30,379 nucleotides of DNA from a bacterium (GTDB lineage: Bacteria > Chloroflexota > Dormibacteria > UBA8260 > Bog-877), in NCBI GenBank assembly GCA_021791455.1, contig JAJYWM010000160.1, positions 1 to 30,379 of the forward strand, given 5' to 3'. The translations under genes were made by a program, and so were the position numbers. The notes under the pieces are model-generated. The model saw only the letters and a program-made list of their open reading frames with translations. It did no database searches and was not told where the DNA came from. Positions within the stretch are counted from its first letter, which is position 1. Every line of letters starts with the position of its first letter. Below are positions 1-9,264 of this stretch, piece after piece.

Positions 1-2
1 TG

Positions 3-131
3 CTTTCGGTGCCAGCCCGGCTGGTTCGGGGTGGGCGGCGGCTCCGCCTGCGGCTGGCCTCTGGGATGTTCCACAAGGAGGAGTTCTGGGCCCTGCACCA
101 CCAGATCCTCCGCCTGGCCCTGACCGGGTAG
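3..131 (+). CDS. C-terminal tail of a transposase-like protein (partial)
   Basis: Forward frame 3 is open from the window edge to a TAG at 129-131 and gives 42 residues. The tail has a basic beta-strand-like stretch (VPARLVRGGRRLRLRL) followed by an amphipathic helix (FHKEEFWALHHQILRLAL). This order resembles the extreme C-terminus of DDE transposases of the IS1380/IS4 kind, where a 'RRLxLRLxxxxPhxxaF' segment precedes the stop. The rest of the protein lies outside the window, so neither catalytic residues nor terminal inverted repeats can be seen. It matters because the next gene looks 5'-truncated, as expected beside an insertion. It could equally be the end of an unrelated protein. Confidence 0.35.
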   Translation, partial: LSVPARLVRGGRRLRLRLASGMFHKEEFWALHHQILRLALTG

Positions 132-411
132 GCCACCCAGCACCCTCCAGCGACCGGCCGCTCCCGCTCCCTGAGGTTCAACGCGCCCTCGGCAGCCCCT
201 CCACACCCCGTTCCGGGGCCGCAAGCCCCAGAACCCCCACCTGTGACCAGCCCCTCAGCCCGCGACCGCGCCCAACTGGTGCCGGCGCAGCGTCCTTCAG
301 CCCTCCCGCCGGCTCGCCCCCAGCCTATCCACTGGTTCAGGTCTGACCGCGGCCCAGACCGTTGCCCCGGCCAGCAACTCCAGTGCAGTCCCCGCTCCGA
401 CTTCCGGATCG

Positions 412-2235
412 GTGATCATCGAGACTCAGGACGGAAACGGAGTTCCCGTCGCCCAGACGGCTCCCCTGACCATCACGCTGACGGCGGAGAACTTCTCGGG
501 GGGGGCCGCGGTCGACACCATCCCTGCGTCGGTAACGATCCCGGCCGGACAGAGTTCCACCGCCTTCACCTTCACCGCGAATAGCACCAACACCACCTCG
601 CCCGGCTACTTCGTCATCGCCGCGTCCGCATCTGGGTACGGCACCGCATCCCAGACCGAGACTGTGGACCCGAGCGGGGGTGATCCGACGACGGTCATCG
701 ACCCGGGCAACCCCGGCGGGATTTCCAGCCTGACATCGGTGAATGTCGGCACCACCGTCTCCTACTTCGCTGGTGGGACCTCCGAAAGCTACATCCAGGC
801 CGGGGCGACCACCGCCGACTACCAGGTCACTAACGTCGGTGGTGTGGTCCCAGGCGGCGGTGGCCAGGTGAGTGGGCTCAACTACTGCGTGGAAATCGCC
901 GCTGGGACGCAGGGCTCGCTGCCTGCCCCAGTGCTCTTTGACACCTCGACCGACCGGCCTGGCGGGACCTACACCGTCTCCTTCGTCGTCTCCGAGTACG
1001 CTGCGGGGAGCAAGTGCACTGGACCGATCAGCGGCTATTACGGGGGCGACGCTCCTCTGGAAGTCACCCGCGCCGCCGCCTACACCCCGTTGTCCCCCAC
1101 GCGTCTCTGGGACACCCGCACCCATAGCGACCCCCTGCAGCCCGGCGGCACGTTGAGCCTCACGGTCACAGGGGCCGTGTCCAGTGGAGTGACTGTGCCG
1201 GCTTCCGCCACCGCGGTCGCACTGAACCTGACTGTGACGGACCCCACGGCCAGCGGGTTCATCTCCGCATATCCCACTGGGGGCTCCGCCCAGACCCTCA
1301 TCTCCAACCTCAATTTCACCCCCGGCGAGACAGTCGCCAACCTTTCCGTTGTCCCGGTGGGCTCCGGCGGCCAAGTGACCTTCTACAACTCCGGGGGCAT
1401 CACCCAGCTCGTGGTCGACCTCGAGGGCTACTTCGCGCCGGAGGCGTCGGGGTCGACGGCCGGTGCCTATGTACCCCTTAGCCCCAGCAGAATCGTTGAC
1501 ACCCGGACGGGCAGCGGCTACTTCGGTGCCGGAGAGACCCTGGGGGCCGGCTCCAGCCTGACCTTCCCGGTGTCCGGCCAGGTTGGCATCCCGAGTAGCG
1601 GGGTGTCAGCGGTAGCCCTGAACTTGACCGTAACCGACACCTCGACCAGCAGCTTCCTCACCGCTTTCCCGGCGGGCCAGACCCAGCCGCTGGCATCCAA
1701 TTTGAACTGGACAGCCGGCCAGACGGTCCCCAACCGGGTGGTGGTGCCCCTGGGCAGTGGCGGCGAAGTCACCGTATACAACCTCGCTGGCAATGCCGAC
1801 GTGGTCGTGGACGTCGACGGTTACTTCACCGACGGTAGCCAAACTTTGCCCGCCAACGCCTCTCTCTTCCAGTCAGTGCAACCGTACCGGGTTCTGGACA
1901 CTCGCAACGGTGGAGGGCCGATCGCCGGTGGCGCCACCTACGTGGAGCCACTGGCCGGCAGCCGGGACTCCCAGGGGAACTTTGTGGTCGCTGCGAATGC
2001 CACGGCAACGGTGCTCAACGTCACCGTTGCTGACACGACCGCCAACAGCTTCCTCACGGTCTTCCCCGCCAACCCTCGGCCGCTCGCTTCGGATCTCAAC
2101 TGGACCGCGGGGGAAGTGGTGGCCAACCTCACCCTCGCCACGATGAGCAGCTCGGGGACTGACAGCTTCTACAACCTCGCCGGGAACACCCAGTTGATCC
2201 TCGACGTGTTCGGCTACTTCCTGCCCTTCAGCTGA
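412..2235 (+). CDS. Secreted-type Ig-like protein with three ~120-residue repeats, probably 5'-truncated
   Basis: 607 residues from a GTG at 412. Residues 1-90 look like an Ig-like or Calx-beta-like extracellular domain. From about residue 224 there are three tandem copies of a ~120-residue repeat (about 1081-1434, 1468-1830 and 1864-2232). Each starts with a 'PLSPxRxxDTRT'-like motif, has a 'NLTVTDTxxxSFLTAFP' core, and ends 'VVDxxGYF'. Such repeats are common in secreted proteins and glycoside hydrolases of high-GC soil bacteria; their ligand is not known to me. No signal peptide or membrane anchor is visible. The frame stays open upstream to a TGA at 244-246 with protein-like composition (SNSSAVPAPTSGS) but has no ATG, GTG or TTG before 412, and no good ribosome-binding site precedes 412. 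I infer the original N-terminus and export signal were lost. A perfect hairpin follows the stop. Confidence 0.7.
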   Translation: MIIETQDGNGVPVAQTAPLTITLTAENFSGGAAVDTIPASVTIPAGQSSTAFTFTANSTNTTSPGYFVIAASASGYGTASQTETVDPSGGDPTTVIDPGNPGGISSLTSVNVGTTVSYFAGGTSESYIQAGATTADYQVTNVGGVVPGGGGQVSGLNYCVEIAAGTQGSLPAPVLFDTSTDRPGGTYTVSFVVSEYAAGSKCTGPISGYYGGDAPLEVTRAAAYTPLSPTRLWDTRTHSDPLQPGGTLSLTVTGAVSSGVTVPASATAVALNLTVTDPTASGFISAYPTGGSAQTLISNLNFTPGETVANLSVVPVGSGGQVTFYNSGGITQLVVDLEGYFAPEASGSTAGAYVPLSPSRIVDTRTGSGYFGAGETLGAGSSLTFPVSGQVGIPSSGVSAVALNLTVTDTSTSSFLTAFPAGQTQPLASNLNWTAGQTVPNRVVVPLGSGGEVTVYNLAGNADVVVDVDGYFTDGSQTLPANASLFQSVQPYRVLDTRNGGGPIAGGATYVEPLAGSRDSQGNFVVAANATATVLNVTVADTTANSFLTVFPANPRPLASDLNWTAGEVVANLTLATMSSSGTDSFYNLAGNTQLILDVFGYFLPFS

Positions 2236-2242
2236 GGGTGGC

Positions 2243-2275
2243 CCGGGAGCGCCGGCCCCAGGCCGGCGCTCCCGG
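2243..2275 (+). terminator. Strong GC hairpin after the repeat protein
   Basis: A perfect 15-bp inverted repeat (2243-2257 with 2261-2275, loop of 3) begins 7 bases after the stop at 2235. No T-run follows, which is common for intrinsic terminators in high-GC bacteria. The symmetric stem could work in either direction, but no minus-strand gene ends here. Confidence 0.7.
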
Positions 2276-2954
2276 ATCTGGCCGACCGTTCACCCCGTAG
2301 ATTTACGAGCACGGGCACCCCGGCGGTTCTTGGCTCCACATTTCCCGGTGCCAAATTGGACAGGGCCGGCAAGCTGCCCCAGAGCAGCACTGGCTGATCC
2401 GGTCGTGAAGACCGGTCGGCTGCGCTGCCACCCAGTGGCTCGACGTCGCCATCGGCGCCAGTCAGGGACCGCCGCCCAGCCCACGACGGGTCCTCTCGCG
2501 GGCTCTGGCGGGAATGGGCCGGTCTACCCACTCGGGAGGTGGCTGGCCTAGCTTGGCGCTGCGCACTTGGTGCCGCTTGCGGCGCTGCCGAATGCAAGAG
2601 CGCTGGCATGAGGTTGCCGTTTCCACCCCCCGCGCCACTTGGCCGTGGCTTTGGACCGAGTCAAGTCGATGTACGGCACGACGGGTCATCGTTTGCTGGC
2701 CCCACCGTGAGATGCCGACTTCGCGTAGCTGCAGGTACCGGGTGATCAGCTGACGGTCGCGTAGCCCGGGTCACATGGCGGTGAAGGCCCCTTGCGGGCG
2801 GTCCGAGCGCGCTTACCGTCGCGGCGTGGGGATGCGGCCCCGGCCGATTAACCCCCGGCTCCGACCTCAGATGGGCGGAGTGGGAAGCCCCGCCACCCGG
2901 GCGTGCTCGCCTGGGAGGACGAGCACCCGGGGACTCATGTGAGGGAACTGAGCT
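2276..2954. other. Intergenic stretch without convincing genes
   Basis: About 680 bases between the hairpin and the first GH26-like gene. Short open frames on both strands have Arg/Pro-rich, low-complexity translations with no recognisable domain and no good ribosome-binding site. I see no tRNA, riboswitch or repeat family. The promoter of the next gene presumably lies near the right end, but I cannot place its boxes with confidence. Confidence 0.4.
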
Positions 2955-4088
2955 GTGATCAATCTGCACGGCGTCCGAGGTGAGTGGGGCGCATCGGTGG
3001 TAGCCCTGGTGGCGGGAACGCTGCTGGTGACCGCCCTTGGCGGCCCGGCCTCCGTTGGGGGGCAGCGGCAGCACCGACACTCGGTCGCCAGCGGCCCCAC
3101 CGGCCAGGTGTCGAAATCTCCCACGCCTGGAGCTTCGCCCCTCGCGGCAGCGAGCCCTGCGCTGTTCTCGCCGCGCCCCAGCGTGGTCCTGGCGGACTCC
3201 TCCTCCTTCAGCCGGCACCACGGCCCTCGCCCCAATCAGCCCACTGCCCAGGGCTCCGGCAGCCCGAGTCCCACCTCCTCCGGATCTCCATCCCCCTCCC
3301 CTACCACCAACCCCCCGCCCCCCCCCAGCCCGACCCCGACGCCAACTGGCGGGCGCGGGGTTGGACTCTTTACTCCGGGTGAGTCCGTCTCCAACGAAGA
3401 GTCGGTCGCGAGCAGTTGGGGAGTCTCCCTCGTTGCCTCCGATGTTTACGCGGCGGGTCCGGCATACACCTCCTTGTCCGGGCTCCCGGCCGGATCCTCC
3501 TCGATCCGCGAGACGATCGCCGTGGGCGCAGTGACGCCCGCTGAGGCCACGGCCATCGGCCAGATGCTGGTGGCCAACGGCCAGCCGGACGCCTATATCC
3601 GGATCATGTGGGAGTTCAACGAGTCCGGAACTTGCTGGTTCCCCTGGGGGCTTGACTGCTCCGGCGGATCAGACGGGATGACTCCATCGATCTTCATCTC
3701 CACGTTCCAGGCCGCGGCCACCGCCTTCAAGGCTGTGAGCAACCAGTTCGTCATCGTCTGGAACATGAACGGTGCCAGCTCAGTGCCGGCGGCTGACTAC
3801 CCAGGAGATAGCTACGTCGACCAGATCGGCATCGACCAGTACGACTACTCCGGATACGCCGCCAACATGCAGGCGGCCATCAGCTTCGCCGCGGCGCACG
3901 GCAAGCCCATCCAGGTAGACGAGTGGGGTGTCATGGGTCATGATGACCCCAACTACATCAACAGCATGGCCAGCCTGATGCTCAATCCCGCCAATGACGT
4001 AGCCCTGCAGGTCTACTTCGACAACGCGACCAACGTTCTCACCAACTATCCCAACGCCTTGGCCGCGTACCGTTCGGACTTTGGCTGA
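2955..4088 (+). CDS. Secreted GH26-like glycoside hydrolase with Pro/Ser linker
   Basis: 377 residues from GTG 2955, with a GAGGGA ribosome-binding site 8 bases upstream. Residues 13-30 form a signal-peptide or membrane helix. A low-complexity Ser/Pro/Thr linker covers about 95-132, and the catalytic domain about 133-377. The domain carries 'RIMWEFNESGTCWFPWG', the GH26-type acid/base region (Glu220), and 'IQVDEWG' with the likely nucleophile Glu323. GH26 enzymes are mainly beta-mannanases and related endo-hydrolases; the substrate here is unknown. It is compact for the family. It sits beside a flippase and sugar-pathway genes and has a paralogue at 8122, so trimming or release of the locus's own glycan is plausible, though scavenging external glycan is also possible. 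A nine-C run at 3318-3326 in the linker is a potential slippage site. Confidence 0.8.
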   Translation: MINLHGVRGEWGASVVALVAGTLLVTALGGPASVGGQRQHRHSVASGPTGQVSKSPTPGASPLAAASPALFSPRPSVVLADSSSFSRHHGPRPNQPTAQGSGSPSPTSSGSPSPSPTTNPPPPPSPTPTPTGGRGVGLFTPGESVSNEESVASSWGVSLVASDVYAAGPAYTSLSGLPAGSSSIRETIAVGAVTPAEATAIGQMLVANGQPDAYIRIMWEFNESGTCWFPWGLDCSGGSDGMTPSIFISTFQAAATAFKAVSNQFVIVWNMNGASSVPAADYPGDSYVDQIGIDQYDYSGYAANMQAAISFAAAHGKPIQVDEWGVMGHDDPNYINSMASLMLNPANDVALQVYFDNATNVLTNYPNALAAYRSDFG

Positions 4089-4703
4089 TGGGGCCAGGAC
4101 TGACCCCGCGGCCCTGGAAAGCGCCTTCGGGTTCGCTCCCCTTGACCCACCACCGTCCAGGCAGCGGTGACGTCCGCCCCATACGTGTGCCGGACCGGGC
4201 GCCACTGGCCCCACTTCTCAGCGTTTAGGCAGGGTCCGTCCGGCAAAGTTCCGGGCTTGGGAGCCCAATCTGCAACCGCCGGTACAGCCTGGCACCGTCC
4301 ACAGGCCGGATGCCGCCGAGCCTGCGCGCGCTCGGCGTCAGCCACCAGGTCCTCCCAGCTTCGGCCGCGCCACCCCAGAGCGCCCACGTCGCAGGCCTCC
4401 GGCGGAAGGGCCGTCCTTCGGCGCCCCGATTGCCGACGGGAATGTGTGACTCCCGTTTAGCCCACGCTCTCGGCCCGGCATTTGTCGCCGGAATACGTTT
4501 GGCCAGCGGCCCGACCGCTGGGTGCGATCATCGCCGAGCATGCCGAACAGGTTGAAGCGCGCCCTAGACCGTCAACTTCGAGGCTTTGGCAGCGAGGCCG
4601 GCCCTTCCCGGCCGTCGAGACGGTGGCCCCCGGCTCCACCCGGGATGTCGGCCCAACCCGAACCGCCGACTTCCGCCTCGACAAGGGGCGGAGGACTGGC
4701 TGT
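4089..4703. other. Intergenic stretch upstream of the flippase gene
   Basis: About 615 bases. The flippase frame is open back to 4482, but that extension is Arg/Pro-rich, has no membrane segments and no ribosome-binding site, so it is treated as non-coding. Reverse-strand frames here look like shadows. A short imperfect hairpin-like sequence directly after the stop at 4088 is too weak to call a terminator. Confidence 0.4.
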
Positions 4704-6065
4704 ATGACGTCCATGACAAGAGCGCTCAGATCGCTGTACCGAGACAACCTGGCGCGGGCCAGCGGACTAATCCTGATGACCTCAGTGATCACGGCGCTGC
4801 TCGGGTTTGGCTACTGGGTTTTGGCGGCGCGTACCTACCCAGCGGCGGAGGTGGGCACCGCAGCCGTGTCTGTGTCCATGATGACATTGGCCTCTCTGGT
4901 GTCGACCCTGGGGACCACTGCCGGCCCGGTGCAGCGGATCCCCTTGCTCCGAACCGCCCGCCAGTGGAACCGAACCGTGTCCGTGTCTCTGGCCGTGGGC
5001 GGGGTGGCCGGAGCCCTCGCTGGGATGCTGGGATGGCTGATCTTGGTGGCGTTAATCCACACCTCAGGGCTCCGCAGCCCGTCCTATGCCGCGGCTCTTG
5101 TCCTCGGCGTCGCTTTCACCAACGGGGCGATGGTGCTGGACAGCATCTGGGTGATCGAAAGAATCACCGAATGGCGATTGGTTACCAACACCCTGACGTC
5201 GATCGCCAAGCTGCCGCTGCTGGCGGTGCCCGCCCTTCATGCCCAAGGAGCAAGTGGCATCCAATGGGGATGGACCGCCGGCGTGGCCTTCGGCCTCGCA
5301 GCAGGGGTGCTCGTCCTGCGCTGGAAGCGGAACTTCCGGTTCGTCATGAGCGGGATCACCGATGAGCTGCGAGCCATGCGCCGGAGCATGGTCGGCAACT
5401 ACATCATGAGCTTGGGCGCCCAGGCACCCACCTACGTGGTCCCGGTGCTCGTGGGGGCCGCCGTCTCCGCCAGCCAAACCGCCTACTTCTACGCAGCCTG
5501 GCGTATTGGAAGCCTCTTCTTCCTCGCCGCCAGCGCCGTCTCCAATGCCCTCTTCGCCGAGGGCGCCCACACCCCGGCCCGCTCGGTGCGCTTGGCCCAG
5601 AGGGCGATTCTGTTCCTGGTTCCGATCCTGCTCGTGGTGACTCTGACCCTGCTCCTCGCCGGCCCACTATTGCTCGACGCCTTCGGGGCCGCGTACCGCG
5701 CCAGTGCCCTGGACCTCCTATTGCTTCTGATCGCCGCCGCCATACCCGATGCGATCACGGCCGTGTATCGGACGGTGCTACGGATCGGCCACCAATTCCT
5801 TCAAGGGTCGATCCTGATGTGGGGGTTGGCCGTGATCCAGGTGGGCATCACCTGGCCGTTCTTGGCCATATGGGGCATATCCGGGGCCGGAGTGGCCTGG
5901 TTGCTGGCGGAGAGCGCGGGGGTCATGGTGGCGGGGGTGGACCGCTGGTTGCACGGCGACTTCGCCTCTCGGGCGGAGGCGCGCGCCCAGGTGGCCAGGG
6001 CGCGACCGACGCTGAGGGCCGAACCCGGTGAACCCGGCGGAAACCCCGGCGGCCGCCCCGGATGA
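4704..6065 (+). CDS. Wzx-like polysaccharide flippase (multi-spanning)
   Basis: 453 residues from ATG 4704, chosen because a GGAGG sits 9 bases upstream (4690-4694) and the first membrane helix follows normally ('ASGLILMTSVITALLGFGYWV'-type segment near residue 18). A longer in-frame start at 4482 adds an unlikely basic leader. The protein is almost wholly hydrophobic with roughly 12-14 predicted membrane segments in the pattern of the MOP/PST exporter superfamily (RfbX/Wzx), which moves undecaprenyl-linked oligosaccharides across the inner membrane. It ends in a short basic Arg/Gly/Pro tail. Its neighbours (GH26-like hydrolases, a sugar epimerase, glycosyltransferases) support a role in exporting an exopolysaccharide repeat unit. 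The assignment rests on topology and composition; no single diagnostic motif defines the family. Confidence 0.8.
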   Translation: MTSMTRALRSLYRDNLARASGLILMTSVITALLGFGYWVLAARTYPAAEVGTAAVSVSMMTLASLVSTLGTTAGPVQRIPLLRTARQWNRTVSVSLAVGGVAGALAGMLGWLILVALIHTSGLRSPSYAAALVLGVAFTNGAMVLDSIWVIERITEWRLVTNTLTSIAKLPLLAVPALHAQGASGIQWGWTAGVAFGLAAGVLVLRWKRNFRFVMSGITDELRAMRRSMVGNYIMSLGAQAPTYVVPVLVGAAVSASQTAYFYAAWRIGSLFFLAASAVSNALFAEGAHTPARSVRLAQRAILFLVPILLVVTLTLLLAGPLLLDAFGAAYRASALDLLLLLIAAAIPDAITAVYRTVLRIGHQFLQGSILMWGLAVIQVGITWPFLAIWGISGAGVAWLLAESAGVMVAGVDRWLHGDFASRAEARAQVARARPTLRAEPGEPGGNPGGRPG

Positions 6066-6174
6066 GCCCCGCCTGGGCGGCGTACCTCGCTTCGCTTCCG
6101 CCGCGTCGGATGCCGAGAAGATGCTCTGCCCATTCGGCCAGGCCGCCGTCTTCCTAGAAGCAGATCTCCGGCAG

Positions 6175-7125
6175 TCAGCCAGCCATCCCGCCGCGAGCCC
6201 TCAGCCACGCCACTTCAGAGGTGAGTCCCTGGCGCAGCCCGACCTGGGCTGTGAGCTGCAGGTACTCGGCAGCCCGGGAAAGGTCCGCCACCGTGTGGCG
6301 AACATCGCCCCGGGCCGATTCCTGGTGCACCACGTTCAGCTCCCGGCCGGTGATCTCGGCCAGCATCGTCAGCACCTCGTTGATGGTGACCCTCGAACCG
6401 CCTCCCACGTTGATGGCCAGGCCGCTGGCCGCGGACTGGCCAGCCCGATAGGTGGCCTCGACGATGTCATCAACGTAGGTGAAGTCCCGGCTCTGGGCTC
6501 CGTCCCCGTACACCTCGATGGGGGTGCCATCCAGGGCCGCCTGGGCAAATTTGCGCAGGGCCATGTCCGGTCGCTGCTCCGGGCCGTAAACGGTGAAGTA
6601 GCGTAGGGCCAAGGTCCCCAGCCGCGGACCGTCAGCCCGTAGGCAAAGTATCTCGGCCTCCAGCTTGGTCCGCCCGTAAGGGGAGATCGGATTGGGTGCC
6701 TGCGCTTCGCTGAAAGGCAACGGCGCGTTGCCATATACCGACGACGAAGAGGCGTACACCAGCCGACGCACATCGGGAGCGGCGACAGCCGCCTGCAGGA
6801 GACGCCGAGTGGCCTCAATGTTGTCATGGACGTATTGGGGATAAAGCTCGAAACTGTCGCGCACACCCGGCCGCCCAGCGAGGTGAAAGACGGTCTCGAC
6901 CCCCGAGAGGTGCTCCGCCAAGTCGGCGCCAGCAAGGTCGATGCGCAGGTGCGAATAGCCGGCCCTGGCCCTGAGCGCGGCCAGTCTGGCCTCCTTTTCG
7001 CTCGGATCATAGGCATCCGTGATGCAGTCGACACCGACGACCTCGGCTCCCTCGTCGAGCAAACGCCGGACGAGGGTCGACCCGATGAAGCCCGCCGACC
7101 CGGTGACCAAGTACTTACGGCCCAC
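6175..7125 (-). CDS. NAD-dependent sugar epimerase/dehydratase (extended SDR)
   Basis: 316 residues from a GTG at 7125, preferred because AGAGGAG lies 5 bases upstream and the protein then begins right at the Rossmann strand; an in-frame start at 7149 is possible. Visible motifs: 'TGSAGFIG' NAD-binding loop (residues 8-15), an acidic residue after the second strand (GVDC), a catalytic Ser in 'YASSSSVYG', and Tyr150/Lys154 in 'YGRTK'. 'RDFTYVDD' and 'NVGGG' are typical of UDP-glucose/UDP-glucuronate 4-epimerases and related dehydratases. It would supply a nucleotide sugar for the surrounding glycan locus; the exact substrate cannot be told. It is transcribed towards the flippase gene, with 109 bases between the two stops. 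Confidence 0.9.
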   Translation of the reverse strand: MGRKYLVTGSAGFIGSTLVRRLLDEGAEVVGVDCITDAYDPSEKEARLAALRARAGYSHLRIDLAGADLAEHLSGVETVFHLAGRPGVRDSFELYPQYVHDNIEATRRLLQAAVAAPDVRRLVYASSSSVYGNAPLPFSEAQAPNPISPYGRTKLEAEILCLRADGPRLGTLALRYFTVYGPEQRPDMALRKFAQAALDGTPIEVYGDGAQSRDFTYVDDIVEATYRAGQSAASGLAINVGGGSRVTINEVLTMLAEITGRELNVVHQESARGDVRHTVADLSRAAEYLQLTAQVGLRQGLTSEVAWLRARGGMAG

Positions 7126-8121
7126 GATAACTCCTCTAGCCGATTCCACCTCATGGGGCGGGGCGGTGCTAATCGACTGCTTGAGATCACTCTACCGCGG
7201 CGTGCGCTCCGGGAACACAGCGGATCCGGCTCTGAGGTCGACAGGCGCGCCTCGCCTCTGCCAGGGAGTCCGCCCGGTGCACGGGTCGGCGAACCGCGGA
7301 GCGGCCCAGGCGACGAGTACCCGGGGATCCGCCAGCGGCTCCTGCTGCCAGCACCTCTCAGCCGACCTCACCGGTACCGCTGACAGCTCCGCGAGCATAT
7401 CTGGGAGTTGCCAGTGACCATCCACCCGGCCAACGGAGCAAGGCCGCCCCAGGAGTTGGGGTCTAAGCTGGGCCGGGCCCAGTGGCCAGACGGTGCTCTC
7501 TGCCCGTGACGGGCCCCGGACGTACTCCCGAATGGGGGTGAGGCTGACCTCGAGCGGTCGTGGTGCTCTGGCGACGAAGACGCCCCAATCGACCGGCAGA
7601 CGCGCCATGCCCATCTGGGATCGCAACCCACCGACGGTCAATTCGGCAGTCCCCGCGGGAGCCGGCCGCCCGCGCTCTTGGGGCCGCTGGGGTGGAGCTG
7701 TATTCCCAGGTCAGGCATCGACACTGGAAGCCGATCACCCGCTGCGTCTAGACGAGCCCCCTCAAACCCTCCCCTCTGGGGTGAATCTCGACGCTTCACC
7801 GTCCTTTCCCGGATCGGCTGTCAAGGGACCGGACCAGACTGGGCGGCCGCCTGCGTCCGGGGGGTGGCATCACAGCGTGACGAGGACACCTGTTCAGCCC
7901 TCGCACCCAGCCAAGCTCCCGGCCCCACCCGCCGGATGCCGGGCACCCGCCTGGGTTTGCCTAGAGCGCCCCTCTCGGGCTCTGGCCGCAATCGGCCCAC
8001 CTCGACTGTCCCAGTTGGCCCACGGTCACGGTAGCCCTCTCCGTAACTGGTCCACCGATGGTCCGGGCATCTCGTTCCGGCCCCTCAGTCACCCAGGGTA
8101 CACACAGAGTCGCCCCCTAGG
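7126..8121. other. Near 1-kb stretch without a confident gene
   Basis: It lies between the divergent starts of the epimerase and the second GH26-like gene, so it must hold promoters for both. The longest frames (7192-7641 minus, 7493-8128 plus) have no recognisable domain. The minus frame has moderately high third-position GC and a stretch (VDWGVFVARAPRPLEVSL) that could be a gene remnant, but it starts with TTG and lacks a clear ribosome-binding site. No RNA gene is recognisable. Confidence 0.35.
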
Positions 8122-9003
8122 ATGGTGACCATGAGGGTTCCGCCAAGGCTGCGCGGGAAGGTTGTTGCGGGCGGGGTGCTGGCCTTGGCCTGCGGCGTTG
8201 TCGCGGCACTGGCGGCGGTCTGGCTGCACCCTGGGCCAGTTCGCCACCCCCGGTCGCAGTGCCCGGCGCCGGGATTCTTCGTCGGCACCGAGGAGCCCAG
8301 CGATGCCACCGCCCTAGGCCACCAGCTGGGAGTGGCGCCTAAGGTGCTGGCGATCTACGCGGGGGCACCCAATTGGACCAGCTTCAAACCAAGCTATATC
8401 CCGGCAACCAACATGCAATTGGCGCTCGCCGTTGGTCGGATCAGCAGGGCCGAGGCGCAGAGGATCGGTGCTGAGCTGGTGAACGCCGGCCAGGCACACG
8501 CCATCATTCGCATCATGTGGGAGATGAACGGCAACTGGTTTCCGTGGGGCACTGAGTCACTAACTGCCAGCCAGTACATAAGAGCGTTCCGAGCCATCGA
8601 GCTTGGGTTTGCCGCGGTCCCTGGGCAGCACTTCGACTTCGTCTGGAACCTCAACGCCGGTAGCGGGGGCAGCAATGAGTTCGCGACCTACCCCGGGGAT
8701 GCCTATGTCAGCAACATCGGAATCGACTGGTACGCGAAGAATGGCGACTCTGGCGCGCCGGCGAGCACGATCCCCCCGATCCTGGCCTTCGCCGCCGCCC
8801 ACCACAAGCCGCTCTCCTTCGACGAGTGGGGGGTCGACGGACTCGCCAACGCCGGAAATTACATCGCCTACGTCGGTGGGCTGGTCCATAACCCAGCCAA
8901 TCGCTTCTCCTTCCAGATCTACTTCGATAACGCCAGTTCCCGGATCACCCGGTATCCCGGAGACCTGGCTGCATACCGGCAAGCCTTCTCCGGGGCCTGC
9001 TGA
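8122..9003 (+). CDS. Secreted GH26-like glycoside hydrolase, paralogue of the 2955 gene
   Basis: 293 residues from ATG 8122; ATG 8131 is an alternative and fits GGTGA at 8125-8129 poorly, so the start is uncertain by three codons. Residues 15-35 form a signal peptide or membrane anchor and there is no long linker. The domain from about residue 48 carries 'RIMWEMNGNWFPWG' (acid/base Glu134) and 'FDEWGVDG' (nucleophile Glu235), the GH26-type pair. It shares with the 2955 protein 'YPGDxYVxxIGID', 'FAAAHxKP' and the tail 'NPAN...YFDNAxxxxTxYPxxLAAYR', so the two are clearly paralogues. It may trim or release surface glycan, or degrade external mannan-like polymer. A short hairpin follows the stop. 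Confidence 0.8.
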   Translation: MVTMRVPPRLRGKVVAGGVLALACGVVAALAAVWLHPGPVRHPRSQCPAPGFFVGTEEPSDATALGHQLGVAPKVLAIYAGAPNWTSFKPSYIPATNMQLALAVGRISRAEAQRIGAELVNAGQAHAIIRIMWEMNGNWFPWGTESLTASQYIRAFRAIELGFAAVPGQHFDFVWNLNAGSGGSNEFATYPGDAYVSNIGIDWYAKNGDSGAPASTIPPILAFAAAHHKPLSFDEWGVDGLANAGNYIAYVGGLVHNPANRFSFQIYFDNASSRITRYPGDLAAYRQAFSGAC

Positions 9004-9004
9004 T

Positions 9005-9021
9005 GCCAGCGTGCCGCTGGC
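9005..9021 (+). terminator. Short hairpin just after the GH26-like gene
   Basis: A perfect 7-bp stem (9005-9011 with 9015-9021, 3-base loop) starts one base after the stop codon. There is no T-run. The position favours a terminator, but the stem is short. Confidence 0.4.
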
Positions 9022-9264
9022 GCAGGACGCATCACCGGGGCGATGGTCAAATGCGTGTGCCGCCCGCCGACCAGCCAAGTCCCCTTCCCGCCCATTGACC
9101 AAGTCACGCTCGGCCAGCTCCTCCTAAGCCAATTCTTCGGTGACCAGCTCCGGGCGGGAACCGGCAGAGAGCGGAACGCCTGTGCGCCCCCCGTCGCAGC
9201 AGCTAGGCCGAGGCCCCGACGCTAGGAGTCGGCCGCGCCTGAGCACAAATCAAGGCCTCCGGCG

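Noticed and set aside
337..1374. 345-residue minus-strand frame inside the repeat protein
   Set aside because: It lies opposite a well-supported gene; its Gly/Arg-rich translation is a reading shadow.
4482..4703. Upstream extension of the flippase frame
   Set aside because: Arg/Pro-rich leader without helices; a good ribosome-binding site supports ATG 4704.
7192..7641. Minus-strand frame of 149 residues in the gap before the second GH26-like gene
   Set aside because: Third-position GC is fairly high, but it starts with TTG, lacks a ribosome-binding site and has no recognisable domain; at most a gene remnant.
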